The notes: generated from the sequence alone by a model not told the origin. A stretch of DNA of 60,173 bases from Pleomorphovibrio marinus (GCF_003347495.1 NZ_QCXY01000016.1:1-60173); one strand, 5' to 3'; counted from the stretch's first letter, positions 1-9,997 are shown. A program made the numbers and translations.

Positions 1-74
1 CTGTAGTGCCCTCTGTGTGTTCTTTGTGCCCTTCGTGACAAAAACCTTCCGAAGCCTGTCCACTATCTTCATCT
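1..74. repeat. Dispersed repeat copy (CACGAAGG family)
   Basis: Non-coding sequence with the pieces TTTGTGCCCTTCGTGAC and AAAACCTTCCGAAGCCTG. The same words recur, often reverse-complemented, near 26.1 kb, 36.5 kb, 37.6 kb and 53.1 kb, so this is one copy of a dispersed intergenic family. Short open frames across it have no protein character. Confidence 0.7.
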
Positions 75-75
75 C

Positions 76-150
76 CAAGCCTCAGTCTCTCCGTCACCTC
101 GTCTCTCCGTCACTTCTTCTCTCCGTCCCTCAGTACCTAGACATGTGCTT
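76..150. repeat. Pyrimidine-rich 8-bp-word repeat
   Basis: Degenerate repeats of GTCTCTCCGTCAC and GTCCCTCAG. This is the same word family as the large arrays at 52.9 to 55.6 kb. From 151 to 215 there is a further fragment of the CACGAAGG family (AAAACCTTTCGGAG) and no gene. Confidence 0.6.
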
Positions 151-215
151 AGTGATAAAAACCTTTCGGAGTGAAAACATATTAGCAAAACGGATGAGCT
201 ATTTCAGCTACCAAA

Positions 216-1436
216 TTACTGAGACATCCCCCTGGCCAACACGGGAATGACCTTTTCCACCTTGTCATTCCTAATCCCATAAATGCGGTCATAGAGGTTC
301 ACCACAGGATCGCAGTGAGGCACTATCATTTCCAGCACATCCCCAACCTTGTAGGAGCCATTGGATTCGGTAAAGGTTACGGTTCCATATTCATCTGACC
401 CTGCGTTGTAGTTGAAATTCGGTTCCCCGATCACCCTGGCGGCAGGTTTGTTGAGGGTTACCGCCTTGGCCCCTCCGTCTGTGATCAAGCGATCGGGGTG
501 GTTGGTGTTGATGACAGTGCTAAGGATGGTAAGACTGGGGGCAAAATCGTCAAAAAGTTCCTCATTACCCACTCCTCCTATATCCATATACTGGCAATCC
601 ATGAATAGGTAACTTCCCGCTTGCACATCCGTAAATCCCGGGATATCACCCATCATGTCGTAGGTTCCTGTGCCCCCGCCGCTGAATATCTCCAGGTTTA
701 GGCCTGATCGCTTCATCAATTCATGGGTTTCAATTATGGGAGTCATTCTCTCTAGGTTCCTTTGTCTCCTTGTCTGGTAACCGTGTACATGTTGCACTCC
801 TCCATCGTATGCCAATATTCCCCTGAAATTGAGGTTGGGCGCCTGGTCCACAAACTGAGCGAGTTTGAGGGCTGGCTCTCCCGGTATTGCCCCTGAACGT
901 TTGATCACGTCCAAATCGACTACCACATCTGCAGTTATTCCCGCAGCCTTGGCGGCTTCCTGGAGGTCCTTTGCATTTTCCATGTTGTCCACAGCTTGGA
1001 TAAAACCGGGATGTTTTTTCCGGAGTTGTATGGCCTTTTTGATTTTGTTTGGGGTTACGTTCACCCCGGTCATCAGGACCTGGTCCACTCCGTTCTCCAA
1101 CATTACTTCTACTTCGGAAAGTTTGGCAGCACATACCCCTATGGCTCCTGCCTGCATCTGCATCTTGGCCAAGTCGGGGCATTTGTGGGTTTTCACGTGA
1201 GGTCTCACCGCCACTCCCGTGTTTTTTAGTTTTTCCTGTACTTGGCTCAGGTTTCTTTCCAGTTTATCCAGGTCCAAGCATAGGGCAGGGGTGTCCAGTT
1301 CATATTTGGGCAACCCTATTTCACGTTCCCCCATAAATTCTTCTTGTTTCGCCTGTAGGGTATTTGGTAGCCAAAGGGCTCCACCTGCCAGAGAGGCTGT
1401 CTTTATAAACCCCCTTCTGTTCAAATGCTTGATCAT
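216..1436 (-). CDS. Secreted D-threonine aldolase-like PLP enzyme
   Basis: A 406-residue protein of the alanine-racemase-like, fold-III PLP family that includes D-threonine aldolase and D-serine dehydratase. The N-terminus looks like a twin-arginine signal (RR at 7-8, then FIK, a hydrophobic stretch and a likely cleavage near 29). RPHVKTHK at 79-86 is the family site where the first lysine is expected to hold PLP. H374, C375 and D376 lie where the family binds its divalent metal. Substrate cannot be read from sequence; family activity would be cleavage or dehydration of D-hydroxy amino acids. It stands alone, and export via Tat would suit a cofactor-loaded periplasmic enzyme. Confidence 0.85.
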   Translation of the reverse strand: MIKHLNRRGFIKTASLAGGALWLPNTLQAKQEEFMGEREIGLPKYELDTPALCLDLDKLERNLSQVQEKLKNTGVAVRPHVKTHKCPDLAKMQMQAGAIGVCAAKLSEVEVMLENGVDQVLMTGVNVTPNKIKKAIQLRKKHPGFIQAVDNMENAKDLQEAAKAAGITADVVVDLDVIKRSGAIPGEPALKLAQFVDQAPNLNFRGILAYDGGVQHVHGYQTRRQRNLERMTPIIETHELMKRSGLNLEIFSGGGTGTYDMMGDIPGFTDVQAGSYLFMDCQYMDIGGVGNEELFDDFAPSLTILSTVINTNHPDRLITDGGAKAVTLNKPAARVIGEPNFNYNAGSDEYGTVTFTESNGSYKVGDVLEMIVPHCDPVVNLYDRIYGIRNDKVEKVIPVLARGMSQ

Positions 1437-1495
1437 GGTGTTGTTTTTGGTGACTGCTTAAAATTAAACAAATATTGGAAATAAAGGAAAGAACC

Positions 1496-1762
1496 ATGGC
1501 CAAAGAGATTTTTATTCCCAAACATGGTAAGAACAAGTGGAGCATTGGCTTTAGGGATCAAGTAATACCTGTTCCTAAAGAAGGTCAGGTATTGATTGCC
1601 CAAGTAGTTTTTGGGATCAACTTCGCAGATGTGATGGCACGGCAAGGGCTATAAAAGCAGGAGCCTAAGCCCCCTATTGTGCCGGGATACGAGGTGGCGG
1701 GAAGGATAGTGGAGGAGGGAAGCCCCAAGGGTGAGCCATTGGAAAAAGTAAAGGGGTATTAA
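1496..1762 (+). pseudogene. Quinone oxidoreductase relic (MDR family)
   Basis: Reading from the ATG at 1496, which has an AGGAAAG-like site just upstream, gives MAKEIFIPKHG and then the MDR/zeta-crystallin signatures GINFADVMARQGL and KPPIVPGYEVAG in the same frame. An in-frame TAA at 1652 sits exactly where the family has a tyrosine after RQGL, and the frame ends at 1760-1762 after only about 88 codons. The catalytic core and Rossmann domain are missing. This is the 5' remnant of an NADPH:quinone reductase-type gene, inactivated by a stop codon and a 3' deletion. Confidence 0.8.
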
Positions 1763-2089
1763 AAAAATAATATTCCGTTAAAACAGAGGATCAATGTGTA
1801 TTGAACACATAAAGACAAGTTCCTTCCGTGCAATTATTCTAACAAACCATTAATTTAACAAAAAATTAATAGTTAATAAGGGGAGTTTAGTTAAAAATTT
1901 TTACTACCTAATTTTTTAACATCAAAAATTTTATAATACATTTAAGCTGTTAACGGTAAAATAGGTATGGTTTAAGTTTAACAATGGCTCTTTTAAAAAA
2001 GGGTATTTTCAGAAGTAAGATTAAATGACCATATCTTTTACTAAAAGCATGTGTTTCAATCAATTATTAATTACCTAAATCCTATCAAC
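1763..2089 (+). promoter_or_regulatory. AT-rich leader of the SusC/D operon
   Basis: About 330 bp without a gene, very rich in A and T, lying between the quinone-reductase relic and SusC. It must contain the SusCD promoter, but no confident match to the Bacteroidota TTTG/TAnnTTTG promoter can be picked. No hairpin or operator stands out. Confidence 0.4.
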
Positions 2090-5000
2090 ATGAAAAAACC
2101 TTTATGGATTATGATGGCTTTGGTGGGGCTAATTTTCTTTAACCAAGAAGGAATGGCCCAAACAAGGACATTGACCGGGACAGTATTGGATGTCAACGAT
2201 GGCATGCCTATTCCGGGAGTGACAGTATTTGAAAAGGGTACCAATAGGGGTATTTCCACCGATATTGATGGAACCTTTTCCATTGAAGCGGACAACAACA
2301 CCGTCTTGGTGTTTTCATTTATCGGGTACCATACTCAGGAAATTGAGGTGGGAAACCAGAGTACCCTGGAAGTATTGATGTCAGAGGATGTCTCAGACAT
2401 GCAGGAAGTTGTGGTTACTGCGCTAGGTATAGAAAAGGAGCGAAGGTCTCTTGCCTATTCTATTAGCGAGGTGAAAGGAGACGACCTGATAGAGGCCAGG
2501 GAAATAAACCTGGGTGACCAGTTGCAGGGCAGGATAGCCGGCGTGAACGTGAGCAATATTGGCTCTGGCGTGGCCGGGTCCAGTAGGGTTGTCATTAGGG
2601 GAAATACTTCCCTTACCGGCAACAATCAGCCACTTTACGTAATTGACGGTGTACCCATGGACAACAGCCAACTGGGGTCCGCCGGTATGTGGGGAGGAGT
2701 AGATTGGGGCGATGGCCTTAGTTCACTGAACCCGGATGATATAGAAAGTTTAAGTGTATTGAAGGGGAACACCGCTGCTGCTCTTTATGGGTCTAGAGCT
2801 TCCAACGGTGTAGTCTTGATTACCACCAAGAAAGGGACTAAAAGACAAGGTATTGGCGTGGAGGTCAACTCCCAATATACGGCAGAAAGGATCTTCAACC
2901 TTTTTGATTTTCAGCAGGAGTATGGCCATGGAAGCGCGGGAATGGTTCCCACTAATCCCGGTCAGGGCCGTGAATTTGGAGGTATCTCTTGGGGGGGGAG
3001 ACTGGATGGTTCGCCTGTGTATCAATTTGACGGTGAACAAAGGCCATATGAATATGCAGGAGACAATTTTGAGCGTTTTTACCGTACAGGCTCTACCCTG
3101 ACAAATACAGTGGCCCTTACAGGAGGCAGTGATAAGCAGACCTTTAGGTTTTCCATGTCTGACTTGAGGAATGCGTCCATTACACCTAATTCCGGAATGA
3201 ACAGACAAACGGCTACCTTATCCACTACTGCGAATTATGTGGAGAAACTTACCGTAAGCGCTAAAATCCAATACACAAGGGAAGACGTTACCAACAGGGC
3301 CAGGTTATCGGATTCACCTGGAAATTCAAATGCCACCTTAGCCGTATTGCCCCCGAATATAAACGTGGACAACCTCAGAGGTGACCCCAATAAGTTTGGA
3401 GCCAGGCCTGATGGCAGGGAGTTGCAATACAATGACAACACCTTTTCTCAAAACCCATGGTGGGCCGCTTACCAATTTGAAAACTCCAACGTAAGGGACA
3501 GGATCATAGGTTCTGGGTTGGCCCGATATGATGTGAATGACTGGTTATATGCCCAAGCAAGAGTAGGTATGGACTGGTATACCAGCAGAAGAAGAAGCTT
3601 GGAACCTTTTGGTACCGCCTACCGTCAATTGGGGGCCTTAAACGAGGAGCAGATCCGAGTAAGGGAAGTCAACATGGAATACATCATTGGCGCCAACAAA
3701 GAGTTCGGAGATTTTGGCATCAACGCCTTCTTTGGTGGGAACATGATGGAAAGAAGCTATGAAAACCTTGGTGGTAGGGCAGAGAATTTCAACGTTCCCT
3801 TTTTGCATACCTTACAAAACGGGGCAAACCAGTCCTTGATTTTTGATTTTAACGAAGAAGGGATCAACTCCCTATTTGGTTCTACCGAATTTTCCTATAG
3901 GAACTTCCTGTTTTTGAACGTGACGGCAAGAAACGATTGGTTTTCTACCTTGCCGGTGAATTCAAACAGTATCCTGTACCCTAGTGTTGGAGGTAGTTTT
4001 GTTTTCTCCGATGCCTTCATCCTACCTTCCTGGATCTCTTTTGGTAAGGTAAGAGGTTCCTGGGCTGAGGTAGGAGGTGGAGCACCTCCCTATCAGTTGG
4101 AGTTGAACTATGGGCTGGTAGGACAAGGTCACCTTGGTGCGGCCTTAGCCAGGATCAACCAGACCAGCGTTCCCAATAACATGCTGCAACCCCTTACTGC
4201 TGGGGAGTTCGAAGTTGGTTTTGATATCCGGTTTATGGAGGACAGGTTTGGAATCGACTATGCCTATTACAAGAGAACAACTAGGAACGATATTATCCAG
4301 ACCACCATTCCCCAAACTTCCGGCTATGGTCAGGCCACTGTGAATGTGGGAGAAGTTTCCAATATGGGCCATGAGGTTTTGTTGACAGCAAACCTGATTG
4401 AATCCCCAAATTTCACTTGGAGCTCCAACCTGAACATGTCCTACAATATCAATGACGTGGAATCTCTTTTTGAAGATTCAAGAGTACTTTCTGTAGATGA
4501 GGCAAGGACAGGTGGTGCCTTTATCCAACATAGGATTCCTTACACAGATCCTGGCACAGGGATGTTTATGCCTGGTGGATACAGCGTGATCATGGGTAGG
4601 AAACACCAAAGGGTAGATGGTCAAAAGGTGTATGACGAAAATGGATTGCCGCTTTTCACGGATGACTTGCACTACCTGGGTTCTGGGATTTCCCCATGGG
4701 CAGGTGGATGGAACAACAACTTCAGGATTGGGAGCATAAGCCTAGGGATGTTGATCGACTACAAATTCGGGGGATCAATTTACTCCGGAACCAACGCCAG
4801 GGCCTATGCCACAGGTAACCATAAGAACACCCTAGAAGGCAGGGAAGAAGGAGTGACTGTAACCGGCGTGGACGAAAACGGTGAGGCCGGGGAATGGTTT
4901 ATTTCCCCAAACGACCCCTCCAATCAAGGTATAACCACTGTGCAGGATTATTACAGCAGGTATGCAGAAATCACTGAAAATTTCGTCTATGATTCTGACT

Positions 5001-5236
5001 TTATCAAACTAAGGCAGATCAGCATTGGGTATAATATCCCTACCAGGTTGCTGGACAGAACACCAATTACAGGAATGAACGTCTCCCTGATCGCCAGGAA
5101 CCTATTCATTTTGCACAGCAAAGTGGATAACATAGACCCTGAATCCACCTTCAATTCCCTAAACGGACAAGGGATTGAATATTATGGTGTTCCTCAAACC
5201 AGAAGTTATGGTTTTAACATCAGCATGAAGTTTTAA
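2090..5236 (+). CDS. SusC/RagA-type TonB-dependent transporter
   Basis: Outer-membrane TonB-dependent importer of about 1048 residues. The start at 2090 is chosen over the upstream in-frame ATG at 2051 because it begins directly with a signal peptide (MKKPLWIM to GMAQ). A carboxypeptidase-D-like N-terminal extension follows (TGTVLDVNDGMPIPGVTV), then the TonB-box-like EVVVTALG and the plug domain with VVIRGNTSLTGNNQPLYVIDG, then the long beta-barrel ending in aromatic SMKF. It is followed after 28 bp by its SusD partner, so the pair forms the usual bin-and-lid importer for an oligosaccharide or peptide. No inner-membrane signalling partner adjoins it. Confidence 0.95.
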   Translation: MKKPLWIMMALVGLIFFNQEGMAQTRTLTGTVLDVNDGMPIPGVTVFEKGTNRGISTDIDGTFSIEADNNTVLVFSFIGYHTQEIEVGNQSTLEVLMSEDVSDMQEVVVTALGIEKERRSLAYSISEVKGDDLIEAREINLGDQLQGRIAGVNVSNIGSGVAGSSRVVIRGNTSLTGNNQPLYVIDGVPMDNSQLGSAGMWGGVDWGDGLSSLNPDDIESLSVLKGNTAAALYGSRASNGVVLITTKKGTKRQGIGVEVNSQYTAERIFNLFDFQQEYGHGSAGMVPTNPGQGREFGGISWGGRLDGSPVYQFDGEQRPYEYAGDNFERFYRTGSTLTNTVALTGGSDKQTFRFSMSDLRNASITPNSGMNRQTATLSTTANYVEKLTVSAKIQYTREDVTNRARLSDSPGNSNATLAVLPPNINVDNLRGDPNKFGARPDGRELQYNDNTFSQNPWWAAYQFENSNVRDRIIGSGLARYDVNDWLYAQARVGMDWYTSRRRSLEPFGTAYRQLGALNEEQIRVREVNMEYIIGANKEFGDFGINAFFGGNMMERSYENLGGRAENFNVPFLHTLQNGANQSLIFDFNEEGINSLFGSTEFSYRNFLFLNVTARNDWFSTLPVNSNSILYPSVGGSFVFSDAFILPSWISFGKVRGSWAEVGGGAPPYQLELNYGLVGQGHLGAALARINQTSVPNNMLQPLTAGEFEVGFDIRFMEDRFGIDYAYYKRTTRNDIIQTTIPQTSGYGQATVNVGEVSNMGHEVLLTANLIESPNFTWSSNLNMSYNINDVESLFEDSRVLSVDEARTGGAFIQHRIPYTDPGTGMFMPGGYSVIMGRKHQRVDGQKVYDENGLPLFTDDLHYLGSGISPWAGGWNNNFRIGSISLGMLIDYKFGGSIYSGTNARAYATGNHKNTLEGREEGVTVTGVDENGEAGEWFISPNDPSNQGITTVQDYYSRYAEITENFVYDSDFIKLRQISIGYNIPTRLLDRTPITGMNVSLIARNLFILHSKVDNIDPESTFNSLNGQGIEYYGVPQTRSYGFNISMKF

Positions 5237-5264
5237 GTCATATCTGGAATAAAACAGTCAACAA

Positions 5265-6797
5265 ATGAAACTACATATAAAATTGATCGCATGGGCATCT
5301 GCTTGTCTTATGACATTGAATGCCTGCGACACCGAAAAATTGGCCGAACTAAATATAGATCCTAATGTGGCCAACGAAATTGACCCCGCCTTTGTGATTT
5401 CCTATACCCAATTGCAGATTTCCGGGGAAGAATTCGAAAATTGGAGGACGGTTTTGATATACCAATCCACCATGATCCAGCACTTGGCAGCTCTGGCCAC
5501 CTATTGGTCGGGAGACAAGTACTTGTTTAACCAAGAGTATTCTGCGGCATTGTGGGACAGGGCTTATACCGGTTATGTAAAGGACCTGGTGAACGTAATT
5601 GAGATTACCGACCCCAGTGTAGAAGGCCAGGAAACCTTGGCAAACTTCAATGCCATGGCCAGGGTGCTTCGGGTATATTCCTTTTCAAGAATGACCGATG
5701 TGTACGGTGACCTTCCTTATTTTGATGCTGGAAGAGGGTTTTTTGACAGGAATTTCTTTCCCCCTTATGACCCCCAAGAACTAATCTATAAGGACATGTT
5801 GGCTGAATTGGAAATTGCCTCAGGCATGTTTGATGATGCTAGCCCAAACCCGGGCAACCAGGACCTGTTTTATGGCGGCAACCTGGATCAATGGAGGAAA
5901 TTCACCCATTCCCTTATGCTCCGTTTAGGGATGAGGATGAGTGAGGTAGAACCTGCCACTGCTCAAGAATGGGTAGTGAAGGCCTTGAACGGGGGAGTGT
6001 TTGAAAGTAATGCAGACGTAACCTACATCCTTCATACTGATGGTCCTGAAGGAATAAACAGGAATGGTATAGGTGAGGTTTTTAACTATGACGGCACTAA
6101 TTTCACCAATGATGATCAGGGTCTGCTTAGCCAAACCTTTGTGAATTGGATGTTGGAACATGATGATCCCAGGCTTTCTAGGTTAAGTTGGGTGAGAAAC
6201 GGTGGGGAGCCAAGGGGCTTACCCAACGGGTTTAACACCAATACCATCCAGGAGGTGGATCCTGAATTTACCAGCATTGCCCGTAGGGATGATTACAGCA
6301 GGGTAAACCCCTTGTTCGTGTTGCGGGACGCACCCATGGTGTTTCATACCTTTGCGGAGACCGAATTTTTAAAGGCCGAGGCCATTGAAAGAGGTTGGCA
6401 TAATGGGGATGCTGCTGCACATTACGAATCAGGTGTAAGGGCCGCGATGAAGATGTATGCCATCTGGCATTCCAGCCTGGAGGTGAGCGACGCGGAAATT
6501 GATGAATACTTGGCCAATAACCCTTACAACCCCTCCGAATGGGACAAGGTATTGGCAGAACAATACTGGGCGGTTACTTTCTTGAATGAATATGAAGCCT
6601 ACGCCAACTGGAGAAGGACAGGTTACCCGGAATTGGTCCCCAATAACTACCCTGGGAATCAGTCTAACGGGAACATTCCTAGAAGGCTCAGGTATCCGGT
6701 ATCTGAGGCCGCCAACAACCCGGATGGCTATGCCGAAGCTATAAGCCGACAGGGTCCGGATCAGTTTATGACCCGCATGTGGTGGGACGTGGAATAG
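5265..6797 (+). CDS. SusD/RagB-like surface lipoprotein
   Basis: A 510-residue lipoprotein. The lipobox ends at C21 (LMTLNAC), so it is probably exposed on the outer face of the outer membrane as the substrate-binding lid of the SusC partner 28 bp upstream. The sequence resembles the SusD-like_2 branch: MARVLRVYSFSRMTDVYGDLPYFDA is typical of the TPR-like helical core, and the C-terminal EYEAYANWRRTGYPEL segment is typical of the family. A strong terminator follows directly, so the SusCD unit is probably bicistronic. The ligand is unknown; the peptidase and sulfatase downstream hint at a sulfated or peptide-linked substrate. Confidence 0.93.
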   Translation: MKLHIKLIAWASACLMTLNACDTEKLAELNIDPNVANEIDPAFVISYTQLQISGEEFENWRTVLIYQSTMIQHLAALATYWSGDKYLFNQEYSAALWDRAYTGYVKDLVNVIEITDPSVEGQETLANFNAMARVLRVYSFSRMTDVYGDLPYFDAGRGFFDRNFFPPYDPQELIYKDMLAELEIASGMFDDASPNPGNQDLFYGGNLDQWRKFTHSLMLRLGMRMSEVEPATAQEWVVKALNGGVFESNADVTYILHTDGPEGINRNGIGEVFNYDGTNFTNDDQGLLSQTFVNWMLEHDDPRLSRLSWVRNGGEPRGLPNGFNTNTIQEVDPEFTSIARRDDYSRVNPLFVLRDAPMVFHTFAETEFLKAEAIERGWHNGDAAAHYESGVRAAMKMYAIWHSSLEVSDAEIDEYLANNPYNPSEWDKVLAEQYWAVTFLNEYEAYANWRRTGYPELVPNNYPGNQSNGNIPRRLRYPVSEAANNPDGYAEAISRQGPDQFMTRMWWDVE

Positions 6798-6817
6798 GAT
6801 AATTATTCCATTTGATT

Positions 6818-6850
6818 AAAAGGGGGGCACCAGGTGCCCCCCTTTTTTTT
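6818..6850 (+). terminator. Rho-independent terminator after SusD
   Basis: The GC-rich hairpin GGGGGGCAC-CAG-GTGCCCCCC is flanked by AAAA on the left and eight T on the right. It lies 20 bp after the SusD stop and separates the SusCD unit from the peptidase/sulfatase pair. Confidence 0.92.
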
Positions 6851-6933
6851 ATGGGGATTGATTTCAAGGGGCTTACTTTTGATCATTTTCATTTATTTTT
6901 TTAATATATTGCCAATTACCCAAAATACTATCT

Positions 6934-8067
6934 ATGAAAGTTGCTTTAACCTTATCAATAGTGCTCTTTTTTGGAGTTTCCCAATACCTTATTGCCCAGG
7001 TAATTCCCGAAAAAGGAGATCCTCCTCCCCCGGAAAACATTCCTGCATATTATAAAAGCACGCTTGAGGAAATTAGCGAACAAGTAAAATCCGTGAAAAA
7101 AGGAACCGTTGCACATATTGCCACCTCAGCAGGGGGCAGGCCGGTATATGCTGTGTATTACGGGGAAAAGGACGATTTTCAAAGCCAGGCCAATTACAAC
7201 TCTGCTGTGGCTGCCAGAAACCCTGCCTTTTTCGCAAAGAAAAGCACAGCTACCAAGCCCGTGGTGTTTTTGCTCGGCCCGGTACACGGGCAGGAAGTGG
7301 AGGGCATGGCGGGATTGTTAAACTTGTTGCAAATCGCCGAAACCGGAAAGGACCATAGGGGAAGGGATTTCACCGACTTACAGGAACTAATGAGCAAATT
7401 CAGGTTAATAATCGTACCCCTTGCCAATCCTGACGGCAGGGCAAGAAACCCTTATGATTCTTATGTGGGACTTCCTGTAGAAGTCATGACCAAATACGGG
7501 CAAGGCACCAAACAGGACGGAACCCTTTGGCGTTGGCCACATGCCAAATCCCTGCATCCCATGCGTGGAAATGTCGGTATTTTGGGGGCTTATTTCAATG
7601 ATGACGGCATCAATATGATGCATGACGACTTCTTTGATCCTATGGCAAAAGAAACCAAAGCCATTATGGATTTGGCAAAGGAAGAGGTGCCGGATATCAC
7701 GGTTTCCCTACATTCCTGTGAATGCATGCCCTTCGTGATCCAAAACGCCCATGTGCCCCGCTTTATGAAAGACAGAATCGCTGACTTTGCACAGCAGTTA
7801 AATGAGAGCTTTATCAGGGAGAACCTGCCTCACCGGAAGGGGGATTATTCCCTAGCAAGGGGACAGGATGACCCGGATACTCCTAAGGCTGCTTTTAACT
7901 TGGTTAGTGCTTTACACCATGCCAGCGGCACCATGTCCTTTACCTTTGAAAGCCCTCATGGCACCCTTGATGATGGAGCCACCCACGAGGAAATATTGGA
8001 TATCCAACTTACGCTATACCGATCTATCCTTGAATATGCATTGGAAAACAGATTAGTATGGGATTGA
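6934..8067 (+). CDS. Secreted M14-family zinc carboxypeptidase
   Basis: A 377-residue exported metallopeptidase with a signal peptide ending near LIAQ (residue 22). The HxxE zinc motif is H118-G-Q-E121, NPDG follows at 166-169, and the third zinc ligand is probably H260 (VSLHSCE). A glutamate in FTFESPHG near the C-terminus fits the catalytic base. The family removes C-terminal residues or acts on amide-linked side groups. It precedes the sulfatase by 42 bp, so the two are probably co-transcribed and act on material bound or imported by the SusCD pair. Specificity is unknown. Confidence 0.88.
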   Translation: MKVALTLSIVLFFGVSQYLIAQVIPEKGDPPPPENIPAYYKSTLEEISEQVKSVKKGTVAHIATSAGGRPVYAVYYGEKDDFQSQANYNSAVAARNPAFFAKKSTATKPVVFLLGPVHGQEVEGMAGLLNLLQIAETGKDHRGRDFTDLQELMSKFRLIIVPLANPDGRARNPYDSYVGLPVEVMTKYGQGTKQDGTLWRWPHAKSLHPMRGNVGILGAYFNDDGINMMHDDFFDPMAKETKAIMDLAKEEVPDITVSLHSCECMPFVIQNAHVPRFMKDRIADFAQQLNESFIRENLPHRKGDYSLARGQDDPDTPKAAFNLVSALHHASGTMSFTFESPHGTLDDGATHEEILDIQLTLYRSILEYALENRLVWD

Positions 8068-8109
8068 TATCCACTAAAACCCCTATTAACATCCAAATTA
8101 ACACCTAAA

Positions 8110-9996
8110 ATGAAAGATGTAACCAGAACTCTTATTGCCATTTTTATAGTTTGCCTCTTTATTGCCTGCGAAAGTGAAAAGGAGGACCTACCGCCACCCA
8201 ATATTTTGTGGCTCACCAGTGAGGACAACAGCCCCTTTGCCGGTTGCTATGGGGATGAGTTTGCCACTACCCCGAATATGGATGCCTTGGCTGCCAGGGG
8301 TTTCCTATATACCCACGCATACGCCAATGTACCGGTATGTGCACCTGCCAGAAACACCATATTGACCGGAATCTATGCCACCTCCGGAGGACACCAACAT
8401 ATGAGGAGTTATTACGACAAATCAGAAGAAGTGGGTTTCTACCCTACCTATTTACGGGAGGCCGGGTATTATTGCACCAACAACGTAAAGGAAGATTATA
8501 ACTTCAATCCAGATCAGAACGAGGACATATGGGATGAGTCCAGTAACACAGCTCATTACAAGAATCGGGCAGAGGGTCAGCCCTTCTTTGCCGTGTTTAA
8601 CAACACCACCTCTCATGAAAGCTCCATACATACCCGAATTCCAGAGGAGGATTTAAGACATAAGCCCGAAAACGTAACCCTGCCCCCTTACCATCCAGAC
8701 ACTCCCGATATGCGCCATGATTGGGCCCAATATTACGACAAGGTGGAGGATATGGATTCTTGGATCGGTGAAAAGCTGAAGGAGTTGGAAGAGAGCGGAG
8801 AGGCTGAAAACACCATTGTTTTCTACTATGGAGACCATGGTGGGGTACTGGCCAGAAGCAAAAGGTACGTCTATGAAACGGGTACCAGGGTGCCGTTCAT
8901 TGTATATGTCCCGGAGAAATACAAGCACCTCTACCCGGAAGATAAACCAGGCACTGCAGTGGACAGGTTGGTGAGCTTTGTGGATTTGGCCCCTACATTA
9001 TTGAGTTTAGTCGGCATGGAAATTCCGGCCTACATGCAGGGGAAGGCCTTTTTGGGGGAGCAAAAGACAGAAGATCCAGAGTATGCCTACATGTTTAGGG
9101 GGCGTATGGACGAGAGATATGACATGAGCAGGTCCATCAGGGACCACAAGTACAGGTACATAAAGAACTATATGCCTTATCGGGTCTATGGTCAATTCCT
9201 CGAATACCTATGGCGTGCACCATCGATCCAATCCTGGGAGGCAGCCTATGAGGCTGGGGAATGCAATGAGGTACAATCCAGGTTCTGGGAACCCAAGCCT
9301 CCGGTGGAATTGTACGACACGGAGAACGACCCCTGGGAGGTCAACAACCTGGCCAATGACCCTGCCTATAGGGAGGTGCTTCAAAGGATGGAAAGTGCCA
9401 CCAAAGATTGGGTGATGGAAATAAAGGACACCGGATACATCCCAGAGGCCATGTTGGCCGACAGGTCAGAAGGTACCACTGCTTATGACTATATGAGGAG
9501 TTCAGGGCTAGACCTTGAGGCCATAGTGGAAGCGGCTAATCTGGCTTCTAATCCCCTTCCGGAGGATTTAGGTGCCTTAGAGGAAATGCTGAAATCCGAG
9601 GACCCGGCTATTCGTTACTGGGGAGCTACAGGGCTTTTGATTTTGGGAGAAGATGCCAGGCCGGCACTTTCTTCCCTGCACGCTTCCGCAAAAGACCAAT
9701 CCTCCAATGTGGCCGTAGTAGCTGCGGAGGCCCTGTACAAACTGGGAAATAAAAACGAAGCTAAAACTGCATTTTTCCAGGTGTTACAATCGGCAAATTC
9801 CTTTGCCAGAACGCATGCCCTTAATGCGATAGACAGTATGGAAGAGGAGGGTCAGGACACCAGAGGAGAGGTGCTGGCCATGATTGGAAGGGTAGGGGAG
9901 TTTAACCGGCAACATTATGACCTTAGAGCGGCAAAAGGTTTGTTAACAAAATGGGGCATAGACCCCTCTGATCATGGTTATGATATGGACTGGTAA
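8110..9996 (+). CDS. Lipoprotein sulfatase (formylglycine type) with HEAT-like tail
   Basis: A 628-residue type I sulfatase with a lipobox ending at C20 (LFIAC). The formylglycine motif is C77-A-P-A-R81, so C77 needs conversion by a maturase encoded elsewhere. The metal-site segment LTSEDNSP lies near residues 36-42 and YYGDHGG holds the second set of ligands. Residues about 500-610 form short helical repeats (PAIRYWGATGLLILG and similar) resembling a HEAT domain, as in several Bacteroidota sulfatases. It probably removes sulfate esters from a glycan at the cell surface. It follows the M14 peptidase and ends 1 bp before the next start. Confidence 0.92.
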   Translation: MKDVTRTLIAIFIVCLFIACESEKEDLPPPNILWLTSEDNSPFAGCYGDEFATTPNMDALAARGFLYTHAYANVPVCAPARNTILTGIYATSGGHQHMRSYYDKSEEVGFYPTYLREAGYYCTNNVKEDYNFNPDQNEDIWDESSNTAHYKNRAEGQPFFAVFNNTTSHESSIHTRIPEEDLRHKPENVTLPPYHPDTPDMRHDWAQYYDKVEDMDSWIGEKLKELEESGEAENTIVFYYGDHGGVLARSKRYVYETGTRVPFIVYVPEKYKHLYPEDKPGTAVDRLVSFVDLAPTLLSLVGMEIPAYMQGKAFLGEQKTEDPEYAYMFRGRMDERYDMSRSIRDHKYRYIKNYMPYRVYGQFLEYLWRAPSIQSWEAAYEAGECNEVQSRFWEPKPPVELYDTENDPWEVNNLANDPAYREVLQRMESATKDWVMEIKDTGYIPEAMLADRSEGTTAYDYMRSSGLDLEAIVEAANLASNPLPEDLGALEEMLKSEDPAIRYWGATGLLILGEDARPALSSLHASAKDQSSNVAVVAAEALYKLGNKNEAKTAFFQVLQSANSFARTHALNAIDSMEEEGQDTRGEVLAMIGRVGEFNRQHYDLRAAKGLLTKWGIDPSDHGYDMDW

Positions 9997-9997
9997 A

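Noticed and set aside
17-250. Open frame of 77 codons at the left end
   Set aside because: It runs through dispersed repeat sequence and low-complexity words; no start region or protein family features.
2051-2089. Upstream in-frame start for SusC
   Set aside because: It adds 13 residues before a complete signal peptide that starts at 2090.
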